Below are positions 45,392-57,105 of a stretch of DNA of 64,000 nt, one piece after another. Numbering within the stretch: the first letter of the stretch is position 1; each line of letters begins with the position of its first letter. The notes below the pieces were generated by a model. The model saw only the letters and a program-made list of their open reading frames with translations, was not told the DNA's origin and did no database searches. A program made the translations under genes and the position numbers. Source of the stretch: Metapseudomonas boanensis (GTDB lineage Bacteria; Pseudomonadota; Gammaproteobacteria; Pseudomonadales; Pseudomonadaceae); assembly GCF_018704125.1 (NCBI RefSeq), contig NZ_JAGTIS010000012.1, positions 62,001 through 126,000 of the forward strand, written 5' to 3'.

Positions 45392-47188
45392 TTAGCGGCT
45401 GACCTCACCGGTTTCTTCGATTGCTTCCTGGGCGCCGAACTGCAGCTCGGCAAGGCGCGCATATAGAGGATTGCTGACGACCAATTGCGAGTGGGTGCCA
45501 ATGGCTACCAGCCTCCCGTGATCCATGACCGCAATCCGATCCGCGTTCTGTACCGTTGCCAGGCGGTGCGCGATGACCAAAGTTGTCCGTCCACTCATCA
45601 ATGCCGGCAGCGCCTGTTGGATCAGGTGCTCGCTTTCCGCATCCAGAGCACTCGTCGCTTCGTCCAGCAACAGGATTGGAGCATCCACCAGCAGCGCCCG
45701 CGCGATTGCAAGCCGCTGTCGCTGACCACCCGACAATCCAATACCGCCCTCACCGAGGTGCGTCTTGTAGCCTTCGGGAAGTCGCATGATGAACTCATGG
45801 GCATAGGCCGCGCGGGCCGCCGCCTCCACCTCGGCCTGACTGGCATCAGGCCGACCGTAGCGGATGTTGTCTTCGACATTGCCGAAGAACAGCGCCGGGT
45901 TCTGCGAGACCAGCGCAAAACAACGCCTCAGGTCTGCCGGGTCCAGGCGCTGCAGCGGTAGTCCTTCGACCAGGATGCTGCCCTCCTGGGGATCGAAGAA
46001 GCGCAGCAACAGCTCGAAGACGGTCGTCTTTCCAGCCCCCGAAGGCCCCACCAGAGCCAGCGTCTCCCCGGGACGCACCTCAAGGCTTACGCCGTCCAGT
46101 GCCGGGATATGCGGTCTGGTTGGATAGGCGAAACGCACGTTGCGCATTTCGAGGCGGCCACTGACCCTGTCCGGCAGCACTACCCTATCCTGCTGCGGCG
46201 GCATGATCTCGTTACGCGCCTGCAGTAACTCCGCAATCCGCTCCGCCGCCCCGGCTGCACTCTGCAACTCGCCAATCACTTCACTGATCGCTCCAAATGC
46301 TGCGCCGACGATCAGGCTGTAGAACACGAATGCTGCAAGATCTCCCGGGGAAATCCGCCCACCGATCACGTCCATGCCGCCAACCCAAAGCATCGTGCCG
46401 ACGGCGCCCAGGACCAGGACGATGACCAGGGTGATCAACCAGGCGCGCTGGGCAATGCGTTTGCGCGCCGTCTCGAACGCACCCTCGACAGTCCCGGCAA
46501 AGCGCAGGCGATCCTGGGCTTGATGGTTATAAGCCTGAACTGTCTTGATCTGCCCAAGCGTCTCCCCCACGTAGCTGCCGACATCAGCAATTCGGTCCTG
46601 GCTCTGTCGCGAGAGCCGGCGCACCCTCCGACCGAATATCAGGATAGGGGCCAACACCAGGGGGAGGGCCAGCAGCACGATGCCAGTCAGCTTCGGATTG
46701 GTGATGAACAAAAGGACGATACCGCCAACCAGCATGATGCCGTTGCGCAGCGCCATGGACAGCGAGGAACCAATCACCGATTGCAGCAAGGTGGTGTCCG
46801 CCGTCAGCCTCGACTGGATCTCCGAGCTTCTATTGGTCTCGTAGAAGCCCGGATGCAGCTGTATCAGATGGTCGAACACTCGCTTGCGGATATCTGCGAC
46901 GAAGCGCTCTCCGATCCACGACACCAGGTAGAAACGGGTGAAGGTGCCAACCGCCAATGCCAACACCAGACCGAAGAAAAAGCCGATCGACCGATTCAAC
47001 GCGGCGGGGGACTGCGTTGCCAGGCCCTGATCCACCAGCAGCCGGATGCCCTGCCCCATCGACAGGGTGATACCCGCCGTGAAAAGCAACGCCAGCAACG
47101 CTCCAATGACCCGCCATCGATAGGGCGCCACGAACTGTCCCGCCATGCGCAGCGCTTTGCGCTGCCGTGAAGTAAGGAGCGATACCAT
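45392..47188 (-). CDS. ABC exporter, fused permease and ATPase (MsbA-like)
   Basis: 598 residues from the ATG at 47188 (MVSLLTSRQRKALRMAGQFV); a GTG at 47227 would add 13 residues. The N-terminal half has six membrane segments (VIGALLALLFTAGITLSMG is one). The ATPase half has Walker A GPSGAGKTTV, signature GLSGGQRQRLAIARALL, Walker B ILLLDEATSALD and the H-loop in VIAHRLATVQ. Such half-transporters form homodimers exporting lipids or drugs. Substrate unknown. Confidence 0.88.
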   Translation of the reverse strand: MVSLLTSRQRKALRMAGQFVAPYRWRVIGALLALLFTAGITLSMGQGIRLLVDQGLATQSPAALNRSIGFFFGLVLALAVGTFTRFYLVSWIGERFVADIRKRVFDHLIQLHPGFYETNRSSEIQSRLTADTTLLQSVIGSSLSMALRNGIMLVGGIVLLFITNPKLTGIVLLALPLVLAPILIFGRRVRRLSRQSQDRIADVGSYVGETLGQIKTVQAYNHQAQDRLRFAGTVEGAFETARKRIAQRAWLITLVIVLVLGAVGTMLWVGGMDVIGGRISPGDLAAFVFYSLIVGAAFGAISEVIGELQSAAGAAERIAELLQARNEIMPPQQDRVVLPDRVSGRLEMRNVRFAYPTRPHIPALDGVSLEVRPGETLALVGPSGAGKTTVFELLLRFFDPQEGSILVEGLPLQRLDPADLRRCFALVSQNPALFFGNVEDNIRYGRPDASQAEVEAAARAAYAHEFIMRLPEGYKTHLGEGGIGLSGGQRQRLAIARALLVDAPILLLDEATSALDAESEHLIQQALPALMSGRTTLVIAHRLATVQNADRIAVMDHGRLVAIGTHSQLVVSNPLYARLAELQFGAQEAIEETGEVSR

Positions 47189-47308
47189 ATGCGTCTCGGT
47201 CAGCCAGTCGAAAGGATTCAAGCGCACGTAGGTCGGTGTCAGCGGTCACCACAACACACTGGCGCTTTCGATAGTAGCCATTTCCACAACAACAGTCGTG
47301 GCGGGACG

Positions 47309-48430
47309 TCAGTCGCCCCAGCCAAGCGGGTAGAGCAGCTCTTCTTTGTAGCCCGCCCAGACCCGGACGGCGTCCGGGAAGGCCGAGTCCAGCTCAGGAT
47401 CGCCACTGTCCACCAACAATGGCCGACCCTCCAGGGTGCCGAGCTTGCGCTTGGTAGCCACGACCCGAAGATTGTCCAGGCCAAGGGCCCGCAATACGCG
47501 AGGACTGATCTGCTGGTTGCCGCGCCCGATGATGTGCCCCTGCCCGCCGATCGCAGTGACCAGTAACCTCGCTGGATGGCGGTCAACCAGATCGAAGAGC
47601 TGCTGCTCAGACACGTCCCGTGCAATCACGCGACCATCCTGGATCACATCCACTCCGAGCAGCGTGGTCTCCATCCCCAGGTTTGCCGCCAGACCATGCA
47701 AGGTCGAACCGGGACCGAAGATGTAGCGGACGCCCTCCTCCCAGCTGTCCGAGAGCCAGTCCGCAAGGTCCACCAGCACCAATTCTTCGGACTCCATGCC
47801 CGCTTGTTTGACGTGCTGCATGAAGTGGCCTTCCTCCGGCACGGTCAACTCGCCATACCAGCGTGCTGCCACGCGTCCATCGCGTAAGGCGGCCTCGTCC
47901 AGGTCGCGGACCTCGCCACTGGCCAGGCGCACCAGGCCACCCTCTACCAGGCGTCTCACCAACTCACCGGCTGCGCGCGGACTGATGGCATAGACACCGG
48001 AATGGATCTTCACCCCTGCCGGGATGCCCAGCACTGGCTGGTCCGCACGCACGACCGAGCAGACATCTCGCGCCGTACCATCGCCACCAGCAAAGAGGAT
48101 CAAGGCCACGCCAGACTGCTGCAGCGCGTCGACCGCATGTCGGGTGTCTTGTGCGCTGGTCACCTGGTTTTCCAAGTGACCCAGGACCCGGTGAGCGAAG
48201 CCCATTTCCTCCAGAAGATCAGCGCCCATGGGACCTGGGAAGGTCAGGAACTCGATCCGCCCGACGAGTGGCTGCAGGCACTCCAGCGCCTGTCGCGTGC
48301 GCATCTCCGCGCGTGGCTCAGCGCCTCTGGCCAGGGCCTCTGCGGCGACGCCGTCGCTGCCCTTGAGCGCCACCATCCCCCCCAGCCCGGCCAAGGGGTT
48401 GATGATCAGGCCCATATGGAATGTGGACAT
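47309..48430 (-). CDS. ATP-NAD kinase-like protein (DAG/NAD-kinase superfamily)
   Basis: 373 residues from the ATG at 48430 (MSTFHMGLIINPLAGLGG), which has GAGG upstream; an ATG at 48415 is the alternative. Motifs of the NAD kinase/DAG kinase fold: IINPLAGLGG, FAGGDGTARDV near residue 111, GIPAGVKIHSGVYAISP. It is longer than true NAD kinases (about 295) and belongs to the AcoX-like branch. The substrate is unknown. It follows the ABC exporter gene on the same strand at 120 nt. Confidence 0.85.
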   Translation of the reverse strand: MSTFHMGLIINPLAGLGGMVALKGSDGVAAEALARGAEPRAEMRTRQALECLQPLVGRIEFLTFPGPMGADLLEEMGFAHRVLGHLENQVTSAQDTRHAVDALQQSGVALILFAGGDGTARDVCSVVRADQPVLGIPAGVKIHSGVYAISPRAAGELVRRLVEGGLVRLASGEVRDLDEAALRDGRVAARWYGELTVPEEGHFMQHVKQAGMESEELVLVDLADWLSDSWEEGVRYIFGPGSTLHGLAANLGMETTLLGVDVIQDGRVIARDVSEQQLFDLVDRHPARLLVTAIGGQGHIIGRGNQQISPRVLRALGLDNLRVVATKRKLGTLEGRPLLVDSGDPELDSAFPDAVRVWAGYKEELLYPLGWGD

Positions 48431-48585
48431 GCCTACCTCGATCTGAACTCGTGCCCCGCAAACGGGGTCCACCCATGAGGACCGACAACCAGGCTGCGGC
48501 TAAATGACAGCCTGTTGTGAACGGTCCTTCTTTTTTTATGGCGCTAAACTGCCACCTACTGTCACTGCGTATTCATCTTGCGGAC

Positions 48586-48592
48586 CTAGACT
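48586..48592 (+). promoter_or_regulatory. Possible RpoS-type -10 before the small 58-residue gene
   Basis: CTAGACT differs by one base from CTATACT and lies 28 nt before the ATG at 48620. Weak evidence. Confidence 0.35.
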
Positions 48593-48619
48593 GCGCACAC
48601 ACTGATGAGGAGACAGGCC

Positions 48620-48796
48620 ATGAGCTTGCCAAACAGCACATCCGACCGTCGCGTCGTTCCGCTTCAGCCACGCCAGCCAATAGGCGGCGCCATCATCGAC
48701 GCCCAGGGGCGCGAGATACCGATTACCGAATCCATGATCCAGCGTGCCTGCCAGGAACTACAAAGGCAGCTGAACAAGGATAATCGGCCCACCTGA
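48620..48796 (+). CDS. Small conserved-looking protein, 58 residues
   Basis: 58 residues from the ATG at 48620, preceded by AGGAG at a good distance. Basic N-terminal half (SDRRVVPLQPRQPIGGAIID), then GREIPITESMIQRACQELQR, a predicted amphipathic helix. No known domain is recognised. It is flanked by the NAD-kinase-like gene (divergent) and pdxB (convergent). The codon use resembles that of the neighbours, so it is probably real. Confidence 0.65.
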   Translation: MSLPNSTSDRRVVPLQPRQPIGGAIIDAQGREIPITESMIQRACQELQRQLNKDNRPT

Positions 48797-48826
48797 TGAG
48801 CGCCGCGCCGGATATCCCGGGGCTCG

Positions 48827-49969
48827 CTATACCAAGGTTGCGCCGAGCGCCCGGACCAAGCTCGCCAATCCAGGCGCCTCGCCCAATAACCTGACTCGCA
48901 GCCCGTCGATCTCGCGACGAACCGGGTAATGCTTGCGCAGTCCGTCGAAGGCCGCGCGGCGCTGGGTGTCATCACCCAGCAGGCTGCGGCGGAAGTCGGC
49001 ATCGTCGCGGCGCGGGTCGTAGACCGCCCGGCACAGGGTAGCCAGCGCCCAGTCCGGGTCACAGTTTGTATCCAGGGTGAGCTCCTCCAGCCATGGGGCT
49101 GGCAACAGCTCATCCAGCACTACCGTTTCGGGCAAGCCCTGCGTTCGGCAATAGGCCTGGTAGATCTGCGCCGTGCCGCGCAGCTTGCCATCCAGGCTGT
49201 ATCCCGCAATGTGCGGCGTGGCGATGCGGCACAGCCCAGCCAACTCGACGTCTGCCTGAGGCTCCCCCTCCCATACATCCAGCACTGCCCGAAGGTCGTT
49301 ACGACGAGCGAGGACAGCGCGCAACGCCTGGTTGTCCACCACACCACCGCGGCTGGCATTGATCAGCCAAGCGCCGGACTGCAGCTCGGCCAGGCGCGCT
49401 TCGTTCAGAAGGTGATGTGTCGGGTGTTCGCCAGCGTGGCTCAAAGGTGTGTGCAAGCTGATGGTGTCGCATTCCCGAAGGATGGTCGCAAGATCCACAT
49501 AGTCGCCCCCTTCCATCGCCTGCCGTGGCGGATCGCAAACCAGCACGCGCCATCCCAGCCCACGTAGAACGTCCACCAGCCGCCCACCCACCTGGCCTGC
49601 GCCAACCACACCGTAGGTGCGAGATGCGAGTGCGACGCCGACCTCCTCGGCCAATGCCAGCAAGCTGCCAAGCACATAGTCCACCACCCCGCGGGCATTG
49701 CAGCCCGGAGCACTGGACCAGGCAATACCGGCCTCCTGGAAGTAGTCGAGATCGAGATGATCGGTGCCGATCGTACAAGTACCGACGAAACGCACGGGAC
49801 TGCCGGCAAGCAAGGCCCGGTCGACCCGAGTGACCGAGCGCACCAGCAGCACTTCGGTATCAGCCAGGACGGTGGCGTCTATCGAACGCCCAGGCAGTCG
49901 GCGGATCTCGCCCTGGCCGGCAAAGAAGGCATCGACCAGGGGAATGTTTTCATCAGCGACGATTCGCAT
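48827..49969 (-). CDS. pdxB: Erythronate-4-phosphate dehydrogenase
   Basis: 380 residues from the ATG at 49969 ([20 protein letters not shown]), the usual PdxB length. It catalyses the second step of pyridoxal-5'-phosphate synthesis with NAD. NAD motif [20 protein letters not shown] (about 117-136); catalytic Arg in [10 protein letters not shown], Glu in VWEGEPQ and His in [15 protein letters not shown] PdxB-type C-terminal dimerisation domain ends the protein. It is divergent from the MATE gene. Confidence 0.95.
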   Translation of the reverse strand: MRIVADENIPLVDAFFAGQGEIRRLPGRSIDATVLADTEVLLVRSVTRVDRALLAGSPVRFVGTCTIGTDHLDLDYFQEAGIAWSSAPGCNARGVVDYVLGSLLALAEEVGVALASRTYGVVGAGQVGGRLVDVLRGLGWRVLVCDPPRQAMEGGDYVDLATILRECDTISLHTPLSHAGEHPTHHLLNEARLAELQSGAWLINASRGGVVDNQALRAVLARRNDLRAVLDVWEGEPQADVELAGLCRIATPHIAGYSLDGKLRGTAQIYQAYCRTQGLPETVVLDELLPAPWLEELTLDTNCDPDWALATLCRAVYDPRRDDADFRRSLLGDDTQRRAAFDGLRKHYPVRREIDGLRVRLLGEAPGLASLVRALGATLV

Positions 49970-50219
49970 GGCAGGCTCCAGCAAAGGTTGGCCAATTCTA
50001 CGCGTTCCCGTGGGACACTGCGCTGCCCCTTTCCTGACCAAGGCGTCAGGGCGTAGACTAGCCGTCCTTCAGCCTCCCCTGTCCCGTTCCGCCGGCAGCC
50101 TACCTGCAAAGGCTGGGACAGAGCACCGCTGCGAGCCCGTCGCAGCCAGGCAGCTTTCCGACCATTGCCAGCCACCCAACATGGACGCCCCTGCCACGTG
50201 CAGTGGATGCCTGATTGAT

Positions 50220-51623
50220 ATGGAACTATCCGTGCCCCATTCGTCATCCCGTTTCGACCGCAGCCTGGCCGAGGTACGGGCACTTCTTAAGCTGGCCCTA
50301 CCGATCATGATCGCCCAGCTCTCCAACTCCGCCATGGGCTTCGTCGATGCTGTGATGGCCGGACGTGTCAGCCCGCGAGACCTGGCCGCTGTAGCGCTAG
50401 GTAATTCGATCTGGATTCCTGTGTTCCTGCTGATGACCGGCATCCTCCTCGCCACCACGGCGAAAGTCGCCCAACGGTTCGGCGCTGGCCAGCAGGACGA
50501 GATCGGTCCGCTGGTGCGTCAAGCGCTTTGGCTGGCCCTGGTGGTCGGCATCTGCGGCTCTGTACTGCTGCTCAATGCTCGACCGGTACTGGTGTTAATG
50601 GGGGTGGACGACGCGCTGGTCACGCCAAGCATGGGCTACCTGCAGGGCATCGCTTTCGGACTGCCCGCCGTGGCTTTCTATTATGTCTTGCGTTGCTACA
50701 GCGACGGCCTCGGCCGGACCCGTCCGAGCATGATTCTCGGACTCTGCGGCCTGCTGCTGAACATCCCGCTGAATTATGTGCTGATCTACGGCCACCTCGG
50801 CTTCGCGGCCATGGGTGGCGTCGGTTGTGGCTGGGCAACAGGCACGGTGATGTGGTTCATGCTCCTGGGCATGCTGGTCTGGGTCATCCACGCGCCAGCC
50901 TACAAAGCGAGCCGGCCGCTCAGCCACTTCGAGAAGCCCAAGTGGCCGGAGATCAAGCGGCTGCTAGGCATCGGTACGCCCATCGGCGTCGCTGTATTCG
51001 CCGAGTCCAGCATCTTTGCCGTGATCGCCCTGCTCATCGGTGGCCTGGGGGCCACAGTAGTGGCCGGGCACCAGATTGCCCTCAACTTCAGCGCGCTGAT
51101 GTTCATGATTCCCTATGCCCTGGCAATGGCTATCACCGTGCGGGTCGGCCAAGCCTTGGGCCGGGGGGAACCACGCGCAGCACGCTTTGCTGCCGGCACC
51201 GGCCTTGCCACAGCACTGGCCTATTCCTGCCTCTCGGCCAGTCTGATGCTGCTGTTCCGCGAAGAGATCGCGAAGATGTATTCGCCAGATCCGCAGGTCA
51301 TCGCCGTGGCAGCGATGCTGATCGTCTATTCGGCGCTGTTCCAGTTCTCTGACGGCATTCAGGTCACCGCCGCAGGTGCGCTACGCGGCTATCAGGACAC
51401 CCGCGCCACCATGGTCATTACCCTGTTCGCCTATTGGGGCATCGGCCTGCCGGTTGGTTATGCGCTCGGGCTGTCCGACTGGCTGGGCGAGCCGAGCGGG
51501 CCCAAAGGATTGTGGCAGGGGCTGGTGGTCGGGCTGACCTGCGCGGCGGTTCTGCTGGGCTGGAGACTGGTGCGCAGCGCCCGCACGCGCATTCGGCGCG
51601 CTACGTCGCTTGGACCTACGTGA
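50220..51623 (+). CDS. MATE family multidrug exporter (NorM-like)
   Basis: 467 residues from the ATG at 50220 (MELSVPHSSSRFDRSLAEVR). An in-frame ATG at 50181 would add 13 residues, and the choice is uncertain because neither has a strong SD. About 12 membrane segments are seen; PIMIAQLSNSAMGFVDAVMA is the first, and GHQIALNFSALMFMIPYALA a signature of the second half. These pumps use Na+ or H+ gradients to expel cationic drugs. The gap to pdxB (49970-50219) holds no gene. Confidence 0.9.
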   Translation: MELSVPHSSSRFDRSLAEVRALLKLALPIMIAQLSNSAMGFVDAVMAGRVSPRDLAAVALGNSIWIPVFLLMTGILLATTAKVAQRFGAGQQDEIGPLVRQALWLALVVGICGSVLLLNARPVLVLMGVDDALVTPSMGYLQGIAFGLPAVAFYYVLRCYSDGLGRTRPSMILGLCGLLLNIPLNYVLIYGHLGFAAMGGVGCGWATGTVMWFMLLGMLVWVIHAPAYKASRPLSHFEKPKWPEIKRLLGIGTPIGVAVFAESSIFAVIALLIGGLGATVVAGHQIALNFSALMFMIPYALAMAITVRVGQALGRGEPRAARFAAGTGLATALAYSCLSASLMLLFREEIAKMYSPDPQVIAVAAMLIVYSALFQFSDGIQVTAAGALRGYQDTRATMVITLFAYWGIGLPVGYALGLSDWLGEPSGPKGLWQGLVVGLTCAAVLLGWRLVRSARTRIRRATSLGPT

Positions 51624-51653
51624 TGCCGGCTGCGGCCGCAACCCGACTGATGC

Positions 51654-52109
51654 TTACTCGTCCGGGTGAGCCGGCACAGCGGCCAGCGACTCCCAGTATG
51701 CGGGACTCAGGAAATCGCGCCCCGCCAACAGGTGTTCGAGATAGCTCCGCGTCGGCCAAAGCCCCGCTTCCCGCATGGCAGGGTTGGCAACATAGACCCA
51801 GGCTGACTGGACGCCCAGTGTGGTGACGATCGGCATCCGTTCGCGGCTGTAGAACACCGGGGTTCCTTCGAAGGGATCCATCTTGAAAATTTCGTCCTGG
51901 TGCTCCAGGCGATAGAGAACACCCTCCACCACGCCGCCGCGCTGGTAACGGATATTGGCGTAGGAGCGTCCGGGCCGATCATGTGCTCGCTTGTCGAAAC
52001 ACAGCACATAGCCTTCCAGACGCCCCGGCAACGCCTCGCTGAACACCAACCCACGAGTGTGCATGCGCGCCGGGTTCATGTTGGATCCGTAAGCAAAATA
52101 GAACGGCAT
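51654..52109 (-). CDS. Gamma-glutamylcyclotransferase family protein
   Basis: 151 residues from the ATG at 52109, which overlaps the tusA TGA (TGATG). The substrate-binding loop is FAYGSNMNPARM and the catalytic Glu is in MDPFEGTPVFY, as in GGCT/AIG2-like enzymes. They cleave gamma-glutamyl amines or peptides to 5-oxoproline. The exact substrate is unknown. Coupling with tusA suggests a link to sulfur or glutathione metabolism, though this is inference. Confidence 0.85.
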   Translation of the reverse strand: MPFYFAYGSNMNPARMHTRGLVFSEALPGRLEGYVLCFDKRAHDRPGRSYANIRYQRGGVVEGVLYRLEHQDEIFKMDPFEGTPVFYSRERMPIVTTLGVQSAWVYVANPAMREAGLWPTRSYLEHLLAGRDFLSPAYWESLAAVPAHPDE

Positions 52110-52348
52110 CAATCAGCCTTCTTGCGAATCCAGTAGAGGTAGGTACCTGACTCTTCGGCCTGCTCGAGCAGTTCATGTCCAAGGAACATGCAGAACTTGG
52201 GGATATCGCGACGAGTGGAAGGGTCGGTGGCGATGACCTTGAGCAAGCCACCGGCCGGCAGGTCACGTACCTTGTTGTGCAACATCATCACCGGCTCGGG
52301 GCAGTTGAGGCCGGTGGCATCGAGAATGGCTTCAGGCTGATCGGACAT
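52109..52348 (-). CDS. tusA: Sulfurtransferase TusA
   Basis: 79 residues from the ATG at 52348 ([20 protein letters not shown]). The active Cys is in LNCPEP near residue 16, with [18 protein letters not shown] further on. It carries persulfide sulfur for tRNA thiolation and, in P. aeruginosa (PA1006), for molybdenum-cofactor and iron homeostasis. The gene overlaps the next gene's start. Confidence 0.92.
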   Translation of the reverse strand: MSDQPEAILDATGLNCPEPVMMLHNKVRDLPAGGLLKVIATDPSTRRDIPKFCMFLGHELLEQAEESGTYLYWIRKKAD

Positions 52349-52497
52349 TGGGGGACTCCAGAAACTGGCTGTCATTGTCGCGCAAAGCGGCGAGCACGCC
52401 CAGCCTTGCCGGGTACCGTTCGACATCCGGCCAACCTCGCTGGCCATTCCTGTCGCACCAGCGCAGCATGGTGCTTCCGCATGGGGAGAATGACGCC

Positions 52498-52674
52498 ATG
52501 GCTGATGCCGCGACTCGTGACGCTCGCTGCTGGTGCGTCAAACGCCTGGACGACAACGGCAACGAGTTCATCCTGCGCGATAGCCTGACCCGCGCCGAGG
52601 CCGAGCGGCTGGCCGCCGAGTATCAGGATCGGGGGCACAAGCAGAGCTATTGGGCGAGCCGGATGGCCAATTGA
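52498..52674 (+). CDS. Small protein, 58 residues
   Basis: 58 residues from the ATG at 52498, with GGGGAG upstream. Contains [20 protein letters not shown] and [20 protein letters not shown], giving a plausible beta-beta-alpha fold with paired Cys. No family is recognised. It is divergent from tusA and ends before the REP cluster. An in-frame ATG at 52468 is the alternative. Confidence 0.65.
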   Translation: MADAATRDARCWCVKRLDDNGNEFILRDSLTRAEAERLAAEYQDRGHKQSYWASRMAN

Positions 52675-52677
52675 GTC

Positions 52678-52873
52678 GTAGGGGCGAATAAATTCGCTCT
52701 ATCTGCGTTGAGTGTTGCAAGTGGCGGCATTCCTTGTAGGAGCGGGGGGACGCCGAGTTCTTGCTCGCGAACCGGCCCCTTTTGCGAGCAAGCTCACTCC
52801 TACAACGCTCTCAGCCCGGCCATTGATTGCTAGTAACAGCTAACCCAGACATAGCCAATAAGTTCGCCCCTAC
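52678..52873. repeat. Nested REP cluster
   Basis: Outer arms GTAGGGGCGAA (52678-52688) and TTCGCCCCTAC (52863-52873) enclose a full inner REP unit, GTAGGAGCGGGGGGACGCCG to GCAAGCTCACTCCTAC (52737-52803). The inner unit is nearly identical to the one at 10630-10688. The region 52675-52894 holds no gene. Confidence 0.78.
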
Positions 52874-52894
52874 AAGGAATCCCCTTGAATAAGA

Positions 52895-53944
52895 TCACAA
52901 CCTGCGCAGGTGGCAGGTGACTTCCTCGCGGTCGTGATAGAGCTGTTTGCAGGCGATGGACACTTTCAAGCCACGAGCCTTGAGGCCCTCGTCGACGCGA
53001 GCGAGCAGGCGTTGCACTTCGGCATAGCGCTGCTTCATCGGCAACTTGAGGTTGACCACCGCCTCTTTGCACCAGCCCTCTCCCAGCCAAGTCTCGATCA
53101 TCGCGGCGGTACGCGCAGGTTTCTCGACGATATCGCAGACCATCCAATTCACCGGCCGGCGTGGTTTGAAAGCAAAACCGTCAGCACGCTGGTGGTCCAC
53201 CAGCCCGGAGTACATCAGGTTTTCCGCCATGGGGCCGTTGTCGACCGCGGTGACCTTGATGTTCCGATTGACCAGCTGCCAGGTCCAACCACCCGGCGCA
53301 GCCCCCAGGTCCACGGCGGTCATGCCGGGCGCCAGGCGCTGATCCCACTGGTCGCGCGGGATGAAATGGTGCCAGGCTTCTTCTAGCTTGAGAGTGGAGC
53401 GGCTAGGTGCCTCGCGGGGGAACTTCAAACGTGGAATGCCCATGGGCCAGAGCGCCGAGTTGTTCGATTCAGCTACGCCGACGAACGCTTCACGGCCACT
53501 GCGAAAAGTCAGCAGCAGGCGCGGCCTCTTCGGGTCGTCCTGCAACCGGCTGGCCTTGATCAAGGCGGTGCGCAGGGGCTTTTCGAACTTGCGGCAGAAA
53601 TTCGAGAGCTCCTTACCTTCGTTGGTATCGAACACTTCCAGCCAGAGACTGCCGCACACTGGATAATTGGCCAGGCTCTCAAGCAACACACCGATGCGGT
53701 CGTTCTCCGGCAGTTCGACATATTCGCCTCGCGCCCACTGGCGCGGGAATATCAGTTGGTTGAAGCGCACACGGCGCATCAGGTGCTCGGCACCGCCGGG
53801 CTCGCTGCAGATGAACTCGGCATAAGCGCTGTTCGGTTTTGCCTTGGCATAGCCAGCCACATCCAGACGCGCGGCCTGCTCGGAAATCTCGGCACAAACC
53901 TCGCTTTCGAAACCGGGGCGGCAGTGCAACAGCAAAGTGTTCAT
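52895..53944 (-). CDS. rlmM: 23S rRNA 2'-O-ribose C2498 methyltransferase RlmM
   Basis: 349 residues. The N-terminal THUMP-like domain is followed by a Rossmann methyltransferase domain. SAM motif AVDLGAAPGGWTWQLV is near residue 212, VTAVDNGPM follows, and NLKLPMKQ and MVCDIVEKP complete the K-D-K-E set. It methylates C2498 in 23S rRNA before ribosome assembly. It is monocistronic and divergent from acnA. Confidence 0.94.
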   Translation of the reverse strand: MNTLLLHCRPGFESEVCAEISEQAARLDVAGYAKAKPNSAYAEFICSEPGGAEHLMRRVRFNQLIFPRQWARGEYVELPENDRIGVLLESLANYPVCGSLWLEVFDTNEGKELSNFCRKFEKPLRTALIKASRLQDDPKRPRLLLTFRSGREAFVGVAESNNSALWPMGIPRLKFPREAPSRSTLKLEEAWHHFIPRDQWDQRLAPGMTAVDLGAAPGGWTWQLVNRNIKVTAVDNGPMAENLMYSGLVDHQRADGFAFKPRRPVNWMVCDIVEKPARTAAMIETWLGEGWCKEAVVNLKLPMKQRYAEVQRLLARVDEGLKARGLKVSIACKQLYHDREEVTCHLRRL

Positions 53945-54166
53945 CGGGGCTCCTCCTGGGCGCGCACTATAGTGCCGCCGCGGCAGTTTTCACACATCCC
54001 AATCAGCAAAAACCTTCATTCAAAGTCCTGCGAATGCGCGGGCACCGGGAACTCCCTGGCCACCCTCTCGGTCGGCTGAGATGGCGAGGCCCGCCAAGCA
54101 GAGCTAGTTTGTAAAGCTCCGCACGTGCAGCCGGCCCATGCTGTGTGGGCCCAGAGGAGATTTACG

Positions 54167-56857
<2,691 letters not shown>

Positions 56858-56864
56858 TCCGCTG

Positions 56865-56903
56865 CGGTTCGGGGCTCGGCACATTTGTCCGAGCCCCGAA
56901 CCG
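56865..56903 (+). terminator. Long hairpin after acnA
   Basis: CGGTTCGGGGCTCGG and CCGAGCCCCGAACCG form a perfect 15-bp stem with a 9-nt loop, 7 nt after the acnA stop. No T-run follows, so it may protect the 3' end instead of terminating by itself. Confidence 0.65.
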
Positions 56904-57105
56904 CCCCACGCTTTCTGACAGAGCCCACTCGTCGCGAGACTGCTGCCCCTGATATTCATCTACGCCAGCACCCGCCTGACAACGACACTCCACGCTCATT
57001 GCACCGCGCCCAGGGAAACCAACCCTTTAGAATGCACCGTCGAAAAAAGGCTCAACCTTAGCGCCTGGATGCCGATACAAGCAGCAGGCCTTCCGGAAGA
57101 ACACC

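Noticed and set aside
49764-50219. 152-residue N-terminal extension of the MATE protein
   Set aside because: Overlaps pdxB on the other strand and is not membrane-like; MATE proteins start close to the first membrane segment.
57000-57105. ANR box upstream of aer
   Set aside because: P. aeruginosa aer is reported to be ANR-controlled, but I found no TTGAT-N4-ATCAA-like site in 56904-57105.
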